A stretch of 64,000 bases of DNA, from positions 1 through 64,000 of the forward strand of contig CAUCTV010000005.1 of assembly GCA_958445895.1 (NCBI GenBank), read 5' to 3'. This DNA comes from an uncultured Collinsella sp. (GTDB taxonomy: Bacteria; Actinomycetota; Coriobacteriia; Coriobacteriales; Coriobacteriaceae). The notes below the pieces were generated by a model. It did not search any database and had not been told where the DNA came from. It saw only the letters and a program-made list of their open reading frames with translations. Positions within the stretch are counted from its first letter, which is position 1; each line of letters opens with the position of its first letter. Of this stretch, positions 27,503-35,696 are shown piece by piece. A program made the translations under genes and the position numbers.

Positions 27503-28393
27503 CTATTCCCATCCCGTGGTCTGAGGATTCCATTTGCGCACATTCGCCGAATGATTAAAGCACGGTGTATACAACCGATTGACAACCTCTTCTGCCCCAG
27601 CAATGTTCCCCGCGAGATCAAGTACCCCCGCCTGCCTTGCCATCTTTACGTACTGTGCAGAACCATTTTGTTTCCACCAGAGAGGCGCCACGAACTCTTC
27701 CGGCATTGCCACTTTGCGGGCAGACGCTTCTTTCTCGACCCTCTCGACAAGCGTAGCCCCATCGACGAAGCAAGTTTTCGCGTACACCAAGATGTCGACT
27801 ATATCCTTGATTCGCGATGAAGCACAGCCCTCATGCATCTCTATCATTGCGAGCAATTTATCTGCAAGGGCACTCTCCACTCGGCATACTCGATAGTCGC
27901 AGACTGGGAGCCCCTCGATATTCAGACGATCGATCGGCGCAAGAACCTCAGGCTCAAGTCCCCGCACTTCATCAATTACCAAGTCAATTGAAATTGGCTG
28001 TAGCTTCTTGGTTCCCATAAAGGGGGTGAACCATACCTTAGCACCGCACCGATACTCATCTTCTTCTTTGATCTGCTCTGCACGATCAAAGACAAACGAA
28101 ACGAAATCCTCCAGATCAATCGAAGCCGCCCGCACCAGATCGGCAACAGCCTCTTCGAGGCTCTCCTCTTGAGCAACCAAGTCAATATCTCTTGTGACAC
28201 GCGCATCGAGCGTTCGCGCCAGGACGCTTTGACCACCTTTAAGCACAAAACGGCAGTCATCTTCTGAAAAAACGCGACATAGGAAGCGATGAAAGTAGAA
28301 ACCAACGATTGCCCGATTAGTATCCATTGGTGATTCTCTTGCGGCATTCCTAACAGCCATCTCCAATGCGGCAGGCGTTTTGTACTTCACCAT
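27503..28393 (-). CDS. abiEii: AbiEii-family nucleotidyltransferase toxin
   Basis: A protein of 296 aa whose start at 28393 follows CGGAGGAC. The nucleotidyltransferase core is visible as KGGQSVLA and, about ten residues later, TRDIDLVA (near 48-72), with the Asp pair that binds metal. A later DKLLAMIEMH block matches the family. AbiEii toxins (type IV toxin-antitoxin) act as nucleotidyltransferases and cause growth arrest or abortive infection. It follows the AbiEi-like gene by 15 bases, the normal order. Confidence 0.88.
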   Translation of the reverse strand: MVKYKTPAALEMAVRNAARESPMDTNRAIVGFYFHRFLCRVFSEDDCRFVLKGGQSVLARTLDARVTRDIDLVAQEESLEEAVADLVRAASIDLEDFVSFVFDRAEQIKEEDEYRCGAKVWFTPFMGTKKLQPISIDLVIDEVRGLEPEVLAPIDRLNIEGLPVCDYRVCRVESALADKLLAMIEMHEGCASSRIKDIVDILVYAKTCFVDGATLVERVEKEASARKVAMPEEFVAPLWWKQNGSAQYVKMARQAGVLDLAGNIAGAEEVVNRLYTPCFNHSANVRKWNPQTTGWE

Positions 28394-28408
28394 GTCCTCC
28401 GTTTCGCA

Positions 28409-29032
28409 TTACCCGTTCAGTACCATCAGCAAAGGCGCCATCAGCTCGCGTCGTTTGGCAGTTTTAGAGTTCTCCTTTACAAGATCCTTCAGCCGCTGTG
28501 TATCGAGCCCACGCCCAAGCGCGTCGTGATAGGCATCGATGATTAATGAGGGGTCCTCGCCATCGAGGCAAAGGTCGACAAGCGTGCGCTCGGGCTTGGT
28601 TACCGGCAGGCCGTCGAGCCAAACGATATCCTGCTCAGCAATTTCGCGCTTTGCAAAAGAAAGGGATTCGTTTCTTGTATTGATGCGCATGGGTGCGGTC
28701 ATTCTGTAGGGAGACAGATAGAAATCGCCCATTTGCTGTAGGTTCGCCGCTGTCGCACCGCTCACGGCGATGCCATCCCACCGGCGCTTTCTCTCCCACG
28801 CGCAAAGAGAAGGATTGGTGAGCTTCCAAAAAGCGTTGAGCTCGTCGGTGTCTCGGCGCTGTGTTCCAGACATCCGGTAGGCGCCATGGCATATCCGCTC
28901 AAGACGTCCCACGCGGCATGAGTGCGCCAGCGCATCTCGAGAGATGTCCATACGAGCCGCCTGAGCCGTGGTGAACACGCCCTCGCTCTCGGAAAGCTCG
29001 CTTATCGCCGTTATGTTGCTAAAGTACTTCAT
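28409..29032 (-). CDS. abiEi: AbiEi-family antitoxin / repressor
   Basis: A protein of 207 aa starting at ATG 29032. The N-terminal winged helix is visible (GVFTTAQAARMDISRDAL, then CHGAYRM), followed by the usual AbiEi C-terminal region with GLPVTKPERTLVDLCL. AbiEi proteins counter the toxin and repress their own promoter. No Shine-Dalgarno is present; a promoter (29039-29066) places the transcript start on the A of the ATG, so a leaderless mRNA is likely. The longer open frame to 29083 would start before that promoter and is not favoured. Confidence 0.85.
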   Translation of the reverse strand: MKYFSNITAISELSESEGVFTTAQAARMDISRDALAHSCRVGRLERICHGAYRMSGTQRRDTDELNAFWKLTNPSLCAWERKRRWDGIAVSGATAANLQQMGDFYLSPYRMTAPMRINTRNESLSFAKREIAEQDIVWLDGLPVTKPERTLVDLCLDGEDPSLIIDAYHDALGRGLDTQRLKDLVKENSKTAKRRELMAPLLMVLNG

Positions 29033-29038
29033 GCTGCA

Positions 29039-29066
29039 ATTGTAGGATATTTTCATACTTTTGCAA
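29039..29066 (-). promoter_or_regulatory. abiE promoter giving a leaderless transcript
   Basis: On the minus strand TTGCAA (29066-29061), a 16-base spacer and TACAAT (29044-29039) lead to a start site about 7 bases on, at the abiEi ATG itself. Confidence 0.55.
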
Positions 29067-29151
29067 CGTGATTTTTGATCCATGAGATCCGTTTGCCTTG
29101 TTTACCCCATTTCTGACGCCGTTTTACACCGGCGCCCCATCCCCCGCTATT

Positions 29152-29331
29152 GAGGTCTAATACTTTTCCGCGAAGTGAACGGCTGTTTTTGGACCCCTGG
29201 AACATCCGCATTTTTCGGCGGCAAAATCGTGGGATTTCAGCATTGAAACCGCAGGAAGCGGCACCTCTAAAGTGTCGATGCTTCGAGGGTCCGATTTAGC
29301 TCGTTCACTTCTCGGAAAAGTATTAGACCTC
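29152..29331. repeat. 180-bp MITE-like element with 30-bp terminal inverted repeats
   Basis: The ends 29152-29181 and 29302-29331 are inverted copies differing at one base in 30; both carry CTAATACTTTTCC or its complement. The 120-bp middle has no open frame of note. No target duplication is evident. It fills the 548-bp gap between abiEi and the DUF4342-like gene, in which no gene is supported. It could be a MITE or a structured RNA. Confidence 0.65.
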
Positions 29332-29580
29332 GTCGGCAGCAGCCCAAAAGGCGAGTCGTTTCTCCCCCGCGCAACCCAATAGACACATTCCGCTCCTCCC
29401 TCACGCCACCCAAAAACTCATCCAACATTAATCTTGGCTCAAGAATCGCTTAATCTATAACCTGCACTATAGAGTTCGACCGAGGGCGGGGCGGCGGCGC
29501 GCAACGCAGGCCGCCGAACGCAACGCTCGCGCCCGGGCAGATCGCCCGGCGTCGCGCCCATCGAACGAAAGGAACAGGTC

Positions 29581-30123
29581 ATGGACGACCTCGAAAAAGT
29601 TGAAACCATCCGCACCAAGTGCAACGTGAGCTACACCGATGCCAAGGCCGCGCTCGACGCCGCCGACGGCAACGTGCTGGACGCCATCATTTGGCTCGAG
29701 TCGCAGGGCAAGGCCCAGGCCACGTCGGCGCACGCCGCCACCGAGTCCGCGCCGGTCGACGAGCCTTCGGCCGAGATGGTCGCCGCGCAGGCCGCCTACG
29801 AAAAGTCGAGCGAAAAGACCGACTTCTCCAAAAAGATGGACAGCGTGTGGGAGTACCTCAAAAAGCTCTTCCGCCTGAGCCTGGACACCAAGTTTATCGC
29901 CACGCGCCGCGATGCGATCATCCTCAACATCCCCATCCTGATCCCCATCGTCGCGCTGTTTGCCTGGGGCGCCACGATATGGCTGATGCTGATTGGCCTG
30001 TTCTTTGGCATGCGCTACCGCATCGACAGCAACGGCGACGTGCCTGGCAGCATCAACAACCTTATGGACAGCGCTGCCAACGCCGCGGACGACATCAAGC
30101 AAAATCTCAACGACGACAAGTAA
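29581..30123 (+). CDS. DUF4342-like protein with an N-terminal UBA-type domain
   Basis: A protein of 180 aa; ATG 29581 follows AAAGGAACA. Residues 1-45 form a UBA/EF-Ts-N-like helical domain (TIRTKCNVSYTDAKAALDAADGN is the family's pattern, seen near 9-31). A disordered linker leads to a DUF4342-like region (about 85-140) with a strong hydrophobic stretch of about 25 residues, likely one or two membrane passes. It lies 18 bases upstream of the response regulator, so it is probably in the same operon. Its role is unknown; a membrane-stress function linked to the two-component system is possible. Confidence 0.8.
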   Translation: MDDLEKVETIRTKCNVSYTDAKAALDAADGNVLDAIIWLESQGKAQATSAHAATESAPVDEPSAEMVAAQAAYEKSSEKTDFSKKMDSVWEYLKKLFRLSLDTKFIATRRDAIILNIPILIPIVALFAWGATIWLMLIGLFFGMRYRIDSNGDVPGSINNLMDSAANAADDIKQNLNDDK

Positions 30124-30141
30124 TCGCAGACGGGGGCACGC

Positions 30142-30918
30142 ATGGCACGGATCCTGATCGTAGAGGACGAGGAGAAAATCGCCCGCTTTGTGACGCTCGA
30201 GCTGGAGCACGAGGGCTACCAGGTGGAGCACGCCGCCGACGGCCGCACCGCCGTGGACCTGGCGCTGGAGCGCAACTACGATCTGATTCTGCTCGATGTG
30301 CTGTTGCCGCAGCTCAACGGCATGGAAGTCCTGCGGCGTGTCCGCAAGCACAAGGACGTGCCGGTGATCATGGTCACCGCGCGCGATGCCGTGATGGATA
30401 AGGTTGCCGGGCTCGATGCCGGTGCCGATGATTACTTGACCAAGCCGTTTGCGATTGAGGAACTGTTCGCACGGATCCGCGTGGCGTTGAAGCGCTCGGA
30501 GGCCGTGCGGGCGGCTTCGGGCGTTGGCGGCGTTGGGGCCGGGGAGGGCGCTACGGGTGCCGGTACCGCCGCGACATCCCCGGCTAGCGACTCGGCCAAG
30601 ACCTCTGCCGTGCCCTCCCCCGCCGTGCTCACCGTGGGCTCGGTTGTGCTCGACCCCGACCGCCGCGAAGTCACGGTCGGCGGCTCGCCCATCGCGCTCA
30701 CGGCTCGCGAGTTCGACGTCCTCGCCCTGCTTATGGCGCACGCCGGCACCGTGCTCACGCGCGAGCGCATCGCGCACGAGGCGCTGGGCTACGACTACGT
30801 GGGCGACACTAACAACGTCGACGTGCACATCGCGCACCTGCGCGCCAAGATTGAAGACGCCGGCGGCGCCCGCATCATCCAGACCGTGCGCGGGGTGGGC
30901 TATGTCTGCCGTACGTAA
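30142..30918 (+). CDS. OmpR/PhoB-family response regulator
   Basis: A protein of 258 aa. The receiver domain (1-120) has the acidic pair in VEDEE, phosphoacceptor Asp52 in ILLDVLLP and Lys101 in LTKPF. An Ala/Gly/Pro-rich linker of about 45 residues follows, longer than usual. The C-terminal winged helix (about 165-258) ends in IIQTVRGVGYVCR, as in OmpR-type DNA-binding domains. It overlaps the kinase gene by 17 bases and so forms one transcription unit with it. Targets are unknown. Confidence 0.95.
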   Translation: MARILIVEDEEKIARFVTLELEHEGYQVEHAADGRTAVDLALERNYDLILLDVLLPQLNGMEVLRRVRKHKDVPVIMVTARDAVMDKVAGLDAGADDYLTKPFAIEELFARIRVALKRSEAVRAASGVGGVGAGEGATGAGTAATSPASDSAKTSAVPSPAVLTVGSVVLDPDRREVTVGGSPIALTAREFDVLALLMAHAGTVLTRERIAHEALGYDYVGDTNNVDVHIAHLRAKIEDAGGARIIQTVRGVGYVCRT

Positions 30919-32197
30919 CGCCGAGGCCAAGCGCGTCACCTCCATCGCCCGCGCCATCAACTGGAGCTATATGTGGCGCCGTCTGATGAGCTATGTCTGG
31001 CTCAATCTGTTGCTGATGGTGATTGCGGCGGCGATCCTCATCTATGGCTATAACCAAACGCTGCCCGACGGCGCGTTTACCGCGGGATGGATCCCCGGTG
31101 CCGCCGTCCACGACATGTCGCTGACGCCCGCGCACGGCTGGGACCCCGCCACGCTCACCTATACCGTCGAGCTTGCGCGCACCACCAAGACCTTCCCCCT
31201 CGCGCAGGACCTCATCGCGCTGTGGCCCCTCTATCTTGTCGTTGCAGGTGGGCAGGTCATCAGCGTGCTCAACATGCTCGGCGGCGCCCGCCGCGTGCGC
31301 CGCACCATGGCGCCGCTCAACGATCTGGCCCTGCGCGTGGACGAACTCGGCCGCATGCAGCTCTCCGGCGGCAAGATGGAAACACTGGAGCAGGCCATCG
31401 AGCGCGCAAGCGTCGACTCGCCGAGCGTCACTACCGGCGACGCCGACCTGGCAAGCATCGAGGTTGCACTCAACCGCCTACTGCGCCAGATGCAAGAGGC
31501 CAAGCTGCAGCAGATGCGCTTTGTCAACGATGCGAGCCACGAGCTGCGCACGCCCATCGCGGTGATTCAGGGCTACGTGAACATGCTCGACCGCTGGGGC
31601 AAAGACGACCCGGACGTGCTGGCAGAGTCCATTGCCTCGCTCAAGGCCGAAAGCGAGCATATGCAGGAGCTCGTGGAGCAGCTGCTGTTTTTGGCGCGCG
31701 GCGATGCCGGGCGCACGGTCCTGCGGCGTGCGAATACTAACCTGGCCGCACTGGTCGGCGAGGTATGCGAGGAATCGCAGATGATCGATGCCGCGCACAC
31801 ATATCGACTGGCGTACGATGCCGCACTTACCAGCGACCCGCGCTGCGACGCGCCCGTTGACGTGGCGCTCGTGAAGCAGGCTCTGCGCGTGATCGTGCAG
31901 AACGCCGCCAAGTATTCGGACGCGGGCACATCCATCTCGTTTGGCGTGACGCCGGATGCGGGCGCGGGCACGATCGACATAAGTGTTGAGGACGAGGGCA
32001 TCGGCATGGACCAGGAATCCGCAGCCCACGCGTTTGAACGGTTCTACCGCGCCGACAACGCACGCGATGCCGGCGCGCAGGGCTCGGGTCTGGGACTTGC
32101 CATTGCCAAGTGGATCGTCGACAGCCATGGCGGTGTCATTGGCGTGACCTCAGTCGAGGGCGTCGGCAGCCGCTTTACGATTCGCCTGCCGCGCTAG
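30902..32197 (+). CDS. Sensor histidine kinase
   Basis: A protein of 431 aa starting at ATG 30902 inside the response-regulator gene, in another frame. Two membrane helices (about 22-42 and 100-125) flank a small extracytoplasmic loop of about 55 residues. The H-box ASHELRTP is near residue 211, the N-box LRVIVQNAAKYSD near 325, then VEDEGIGM and GSGLGLAIAKWI. This is a typical HisKA/HATPase_c kinase that phosphorylates the preceding regulator. The signal is not evident. The large open frame starting upstream at 30524 is an overlap artefact. Confidence 0.94.
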   Translation: MSAVRNAEAKRVTSIARAINWSYMWRRLMSYVWLNLLLMVIAAAILIYGYNQTLPDGAFTAGWIPGAAVHDMSLTPAHGWDPATLTYTVELARTTKTFPLAQDLIALWPLYLVVAGGQVISVLNMLGGARRVRRTMAPLNDLALRVDELGRMQLSGGKMETLEQAIERASVDSPSVTTGDADLASIEVALNRLLRQMQEAKLQQMRFVNDASHELRTPIAVIQGYVNMLDRWGKDDPDVLAESIASLKAESEHMQELVEQLLFLARGDAGRTVLRRANTNLAALVGEVCEESQMIDAAHTYRLAYDAALTSDPRCDAPVDVALVKQALRVIVQNAAKYSDAGTSISFGVTPDAGAGTIDISVEDEGIGMDQESAAHAFERFYRADNARDAGAQGSGLGLAIAKWIVDSHGGVIGVTSVEGVGSRFTIRLPR

Positions 32198-32217
32198 GAA
32201 GCCCCTCGGCATAAATA

Positions 32218-32250
32218 AAGGGATAGGGCCACACGGCCCTATCCCTTTTT
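32218..32250. terminator. Bidirectional Rho-independent terminator
   Basis: Arms AAGGGATAGGGCC and GGCCCTATCCCTT with loop ACAC, followed by Ts, between the kinase gene and the convergent VOC gene; the other strand also has an adjacent T-run, so it can serve both. Confidence 0.85.
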
Positions 32251-32272
32251 GCTAGCCATAGCAGCTCGTGCG

Positions 32273-32647
32273 CTACTCGCGGCACAGGTGCACGGCGAAG
32301 CCGGCGAACTCGCGCTTAAAGTACACGAGCTTGGTGCTACCGTCGGGCAGCAGCGCGCGCGACTCCTCGTTGACCTCGAGCCCGCGCTCGGCAAACCACT
32401 TCTCGGCCGCATCGATGTCGTTGACGGCAAAGCCAATGTGGCCCTTGGTGCCACGACCGTTCTGCTTCATAACCTCGACCAGCGAATCGTTAAAGTACGA
32501 AACCGGGGTCTCGATAACGGGCAGGCCCATCATCGTCGAGAACAGCTCCGCGATCTCCAAGGCGTCTGCCGGGTCGGTGGCGTTGATGCCCACATGGGCA
32601 ACGCGCATGCCAAAAAGCTCGACCGGGTTGGCGTTCTGCTCACTCAT
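32273..32647 (-). CDS. VOC (glyoxalase/bleomycin-resistance) family protein
   Basis: A protein of 124 aa with the two-module VOC pattern: RVAHVGINATDP near 15-26 supplies the first metal ligand His, and GHIGFAVNDIDAAEKWF near 69-85 the second half. It is of single-domain length. It follows the PTS IIB gene by 11 bases and is probably co-transcribed. VOC proteins are metal-dependent isomerases, epimerases or dioxygenases; an enzyme acting on a sugar phosphate would fit its neighbour, but the substrate is not shown. Confidence 0.85.
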   Translation of the reverse strand: MSEQNANPVELFGMRVAHVGINATDPADALEIAELFSTMMGLPVIETPVSYFNDSLVEVMKQNGRGTKGHIGFAVNDIDAAEKWFAERGLEVNEESRALLPDGSTKLVYFKREFAGFAVHLCRE

Positions 32648-32658
32648 ACAGTCAGCGC

Positions 32659-32946
32659 CTACTGAGCCATGACGTCGAGGACGGCCTTCTCGGCAGCGAC
32701 GCGGTTCATGCCGGTCATGAAGGGCACGCCGCTCACGTACGGGCAGGTGAGTCCCTCGGGGGCAACGGTGGTGGCGATCAGCAGGTCAGCGCCCTCGTCG
32801 CAGTAATCCTTGGCCTCGGAGATAGCGCACTGCACGATCTCGTACTTGCCGGCATAACCGTTGGCATCGAGCATGGTGGCGACCTTCTGGGCAACGAGCG
32901 TGGAAGTAGCAGCGCCAGCACCGCAAGCCAAAACGATCTTCTTCAT
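32659..32946 (-). CDS. PTS IIB component, galactitol-type
   Basis: A protein of 95 aa. The phosphorylated cysteine is in VLACGAGAATSTL near residue 8, the pattern of GatB/SgcB-type IIB proteins. Start 32946 follows GGGAGACAT. No IIA or IIC gene is adjacent, so it is either a partner for a transporter elsewhere or a regulatory protein. Its only companion is the VOC protein downstream. Confidence 0.85.
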   Translation of the reverse strand: MKKIVLACGAGAATSTLVAQKVATMLDANGYAGKYEIVQCAISEAKDYCDEGADLLIATTVAPEGLTCPYVSGVPFMTGMNRVAAEKAVLDVMAQ

Positions 32947-33048
32947 AGGTAATGTCTCCCTTCATGGTTTACTTTAGGTAAGTGTACCGCAGCGAGCGAT
33001 GGCACTTAGCCTCGATGAGCTTTTATGCCAGTTTGCTTGCGCGCTGCG

Positions 33049-33054
33049 TATAAT
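33049..33054 (+). promoter_or_regulatory. -10 element of the TPR-like gene
   Basis: A consensus TATAAT lies 56 bases before the ATG at 33110. No good -35 is found at the normal distance. Confidence 0.35.
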
Positions 33055-33109
33055 ACATCTAGTACGTGTTGTCATACCGCTCGCTTTATGAGCGACTAAG
33101 GACCCTAAT

Positions 33110-33733
33110 ATGCCCGATTCCCGCACACTCTGGACCGCCGTCGTTATCATCTGTATCGCCGTGTCGGTGTTCTTTAGCGTCAAAAAACGCACCACGTTTA
33201 AACGCCTGCAGCAGCTTATGGCCGCTAAGCAGTGGGACGAGTTCGATCGCTTGCTCGACGACAAACTCACCAGCATGCTGTACCCGCGCTACAGCCGCGA
33301 CTACCTGCGCCTGAACTCCTATCTGCTGCGCGAGGACCACAAGCGCGCCAGCGAGATGTTCGACCTGCTGCTGGGACTCAACCTGCCCAAGATGCAGCGC
33401 GTCGACCTGGTCATTAAGGCCTTTAACTACTACGTTGGCCAGGAGGACCGCAAAAAGTCCAAGGAGTTGCTGCACGAGATCAAGAGCTTTGAGGGCGGTC
33501 AGGCCGAGGCAGTCGCACACGAATGCCAGCTGATGTACGACACGATGATCCTCAAGCGCCACAACGACATTCCCGAGCTGGAGCGCATGCTCGAAGAGGC
33601 CGGTGACGACAAGGTCAAGAGCTGCCGCCTGGAATACCTGCTGGCCCTGCAGTACAAGAACAAGGGCGACGAGGCCAAGTTTGCCGAGTACTTGGAAAAG
33701 TCGGGCCAGCACTCGATGGCTGTCAACGCGTAA
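33110..33733 (+). CDS. Membrane-anchored helical-repeat (TPR-like) protein
   Basis: A protein of 207 aa; ATG follows AAGGA by 7 bases. An N-terminal membrane helix (about 8-24) is followed by basic KKR and a helix-rich domain with TPR-like pairs (AAKQWDEFDRLLDD, YNYYVGQEDRKKSKELL-like blocks). It is likely to be tethered with its C-terminus in the cytoplasm. It lies 31 bases upstream of a tRNA gene. No specific function recognised; a scaffold role is plausible. Confidence 0.8.
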   Translation: MPDSRTLWTAVVIICIAVSVFFSVKKRTTFKRLQQLMAAKQWDEFDRLLDDKLTSMLYPRYSRDYLRLNSYLLREDHKRASEMFDLLLGLNLPKMQRVDLVIKAFNYYVGQEDRKKSKELLHEIKSFEGGQAEAVAHECQLMYDTMILKRHNDIPELERMLEEAGDDKVKSCRLEYLLALQYKNKGDEAKFAEYLEKSGQHSMAVNA

Positions 33734-33764
33734 CGGGCGGCTTGTGCTAGACTTCTAGTCTCAC

Positions 33765-33849
33765 GGGGGCGTGGCGGAATTGGCATACGCAGGAGACTTA
33801 AAATCTCTCGCCGCAAGGATTGTGGGTTCGAGTCCCACCGCCCCTACCA
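33765..33849 (+). tRNA. tRNA-Leu (anticodon UAA)
   Basis: An 85-base tRNA with acceptor arm GGGGGCG/CGCCCCT, D arm TGGCGGAATTGGCA, anticodon loop CTTAAAA (UAA), long variable arm as in class II tRNAs, T arm GTGGGTTCGAGTCCCAC and an encoded CCA. The first pair would be G-U. Confidence 0.95.
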
Positions 33850-33858
33850 TTGGCTTTT

Positions 33859-33897
33859 ACGGGCCCGTATCTCCCAGGGATGCGGGCCCGTTTCTTT
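33859..33897 (+). terminator. Terminator of tRNA-Leu
   Basis: Stem ACGGGCCCG/CGGGCCCGT with an internally paired loop, followed by TTCTTTT, starting 9 bases after the tRNA. Confidence 0.85.
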
Positions 33898-34026
33898 TGC
33901 ACGCCGGTGGGGCTCGAACCCGCGAGGGGGCGAGCGTTAAGCAAACGCGGAGCGTTTGTAGCGAGCCGGCGAGGGCGCCGGCAGGCGACCGAGGCCGGTG
34001 CGTATTTGCTGCGCAAATTCGCAGAC

Positions 34027-34044
34027 GTCCCACCGCCCCTACCA
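34027..34044 (+). repeat. Duplicated 3' end of tRNA-Leu
   Basis: Eighteen bases identical to the tRNA 3' end with CCA (33832-33849) recur here, and a second hairpin of the same design (ACGAGCCCG/CGGGCTCGT, 34055-34087) follows. The rest of a tRNA is missing. This looks like an attachment-site duplication or a decayed second tRNA. Confidence 0.7.
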
Positions 34045-34054
34045 CGCATTGTTT

Positions 34055-34092
34055 ACGAGCCCGTGTCCCCCGGAGACGCGGGCTCGTTTCTT
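34055..34092 (+). terminator. Second terminator-like hairpin after the tRNA remnant
   Basis: Stem ACGAGCCCG/CGGGCTCGT followed by TTCTTG, parallel to the hairpin at 33859 after the intact tRNA. Confidence 0.6.
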
Positions 34093-34113
34093 GTGGATGC
34101 CGACACGGATGAT

Positions 34114-34182
34114 AAGTTGCGGTGGAATAGTTCCTGTTTTGACTGGTTACCAGCTCATTTAAGAACTTTTTCACCGCAACTT
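34114..34182. repeat. Hairpin repeat, left copy, flanking the AAA+/DUF4143 gene
   Basis: AAGTTGCGGTG and CACCGCAACTT bound a 69-bp block. A related block (35697-35765) lies just after the gene. Together with the tandem repeats, this fills the 473-bp gap 33850-34322, where no gene is supported. Confidence 0.6.
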
Positions 34183-34195
34183 AGATTGGTACTCC

Positions 34196-34276
34196 CACAT
34201 TTTTCGATGGAAAAACGTGGTTGTCTCGCACATTTTCCGATGGAAAAACGTGGTTGTCTCGCACATTTTCCGATGG
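34196..34276 (+). repeat. 33-bp tandem repeat in the promoter of the AAA+/DUF4143 gene
   Basis: Copies start at 34196, 34229 and 34262 (the last partial). Each carries TTTTCC-GAT-GGAAAA, a small palindrome (one base off in the first copy). A TATACT (34294-34299) that could be a -10 follows. The repeats are a likely operator. Confidence 0.65.
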
Positions 34277-34322
34277 AAACGCCCAAATGGTCTTATACTA
34301 GCCGAGAGGGTTGGGAGGCAAT

Positions 34323-35624
34323 ATGCAACGACAGCTTATGAGTGAACTTATCGCTTGGAAATCAAGGGCGAATCGCAAACCTCTCTTGCTTAAGGGAGCC
34401 CGCCAGACAGGAAAGACTTGGCTTCTTAACGAATTCGCAAGCCAGCAGTATCGAAACGTCATTCGTTTTGACTTTATGCTCGAGCCGAGCACACGCTCGC
34501 TGTTCGATGGGGACCTCGACCCCAAGCGCATCATCTCCCAGATAGAGCTCCTACGTGGCCAAACCGTAACGCCGACAGACACGCTCATCATCTTCGACGA
34601 GATCCAAGAGGCGCCACGCGGGATCACCTCGCTCAAGTACTTCAACGAGCTTGCACCCGAATACCACATCGTAGCAGCCGGTTCCTATATGGGCCTCGCG
34701 CTCCGACGCGAAAACGAGTCATTTCCCGTCGGCAAAATCGACCAGCTCACCATGCGTCCCATGGGGTTTGCCGAGTTCGTTCGCGCCGTCGACGGCAACC
34801 CGCTCGCCGACGCCATCCTTGCCGCAGACATGAACCTTCTAGCAAACGTCACCGAAAAGCTCGTGCACTTGCTCAAGGAATACCTTGTTGTCGGTGGTAT
34901 GCCCGAAGTTGTCTCCGCTTTCGCCGAGACACGCGACTTCATTGAAGCCCGAAGGCTTCAGCAGCAAATCATCGAGGCTTACGAATCCGATTTTGGCAAA
35001 CATGCACCCGCCCGCATCGTCGAGCGCATGAGGTTGGTTTGGAAATCCCTTCCCGGCCAGCTTGCCAAGGAGAACAAGAAGTTTGTCTATGGCGCCCTTC
35101 GCCCTGGAGCGCGCGCACGCGATTTTGAGGAAAGCCTCCAGTGGCTCACGGACTACGGAATCGTTCATAAGGTGCCACGTGTTTCCGCTCTAAAGGCACC
35201 GCTCTCGAGCTACGAAGACCTCTCGGGCTTCAAACTGTTCTGCATCGACACCGGCATCCTCGGAGCGCTCTCCGGTCTCTCTCCGGCCATCGTTCTTAAC
35301 GGATCCGCTGTTTTTACCGAGTTCAAAGGTTCGCTGACCGAACAATACGTCGCGCAGGAGCTTTTGATCCAGGACAAAACTCCCGTGTATTGGTCCTCTA
35401 CCTCTGGCAATGCCGAAACCGACTTTGCCATCGACCATGCGGGAACCGTGCTTCCGCTTGAGGTCAAGGCGGCAGAGAACCTTAAAGCGAAGAGTCTGAA
35501 AATAGCCTGCGAAAAATTCAAACTCGAGCGTTGCGTGAGGAGCTCTCTGGCGGCATATAGAGACGAGGACACGCTCGTCAATATTCCGCTTTGGGAAATT
35601 GGGCAAATCGACAAACTGGCATAA
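34323..35624 (+). CDS. AAA+ ATPase with C-terminal DUF4143
   Basis: A protein of 433 aa; ATG 34323 follows GGGAGG. Walker A KGARQTGKTW is near residues 24-33 and Walker B LIIFDEIQEA near 90-99, both of the AAA_14 kind. The DUF4143 C-terminal region ends with a PD-(D/E)XK-like block: ETDFAID, then VLPLEVKAAE near 365-390. Proteins of this family are common, poorly understood and often mobile. Flanking hairpin repeats suggest it arrived as a cassette. Confidence 0.9.
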   Translation: MQRQLMSELIAWKSRANRKPLLLKGARQTGKTWLLNEFASQQYRNVIRFDFMLEPSTRSLFDGDLDPKRIISQIELLRGQTVTPTDTLIIFDEIQEAPRGITSLKYFNELAPEYHIVAAGSYMGLALRRENESFPVGKIDQLTMRPMGFAEFVRAVDGNPLADAILAADMNLLANVTEKLVHLLKEYLVVGGMPEVVSAFAETRDFIEARRLQQQIIEAYESDFGKHAPARIVERMRLVWKSLPGQLAKENKKFVYGALRPGARARDFEESLQWLTDYGIVHKVPRVSALKAPLSSYEDLSGFKLFCIDTGILGALSGLSPAIVLNGSAVFTEFKGSLTEQYVAQELLIQDKTPVYWSSTSGNAETDFAIDHAGTVLPLEVKAAENLKAKSLKIACEKFKLERCVRSSLAAYRDEDTLVNIPLWEIGQIDKLA

Positions 35625-35696
35625 AGGCTGCGGAGGCGCTCAGCAAGGACTGTCCCCAGGTGCCGGCAGAAAAAACGTCCCTAGGTGCCGGCTGTT

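Noticed and set aside
30524..30901. N-terminal extension of the histidine kinase
   Set aside because: It overlaps the response regulator in another frame and is low-complexity; the start at 30902 fits two-component gene overlap.
33850..34044. A second complete tRNA gene
   Set aside because: Only the last 18 bases match; no acceptor, D or anticodon arms precede them.
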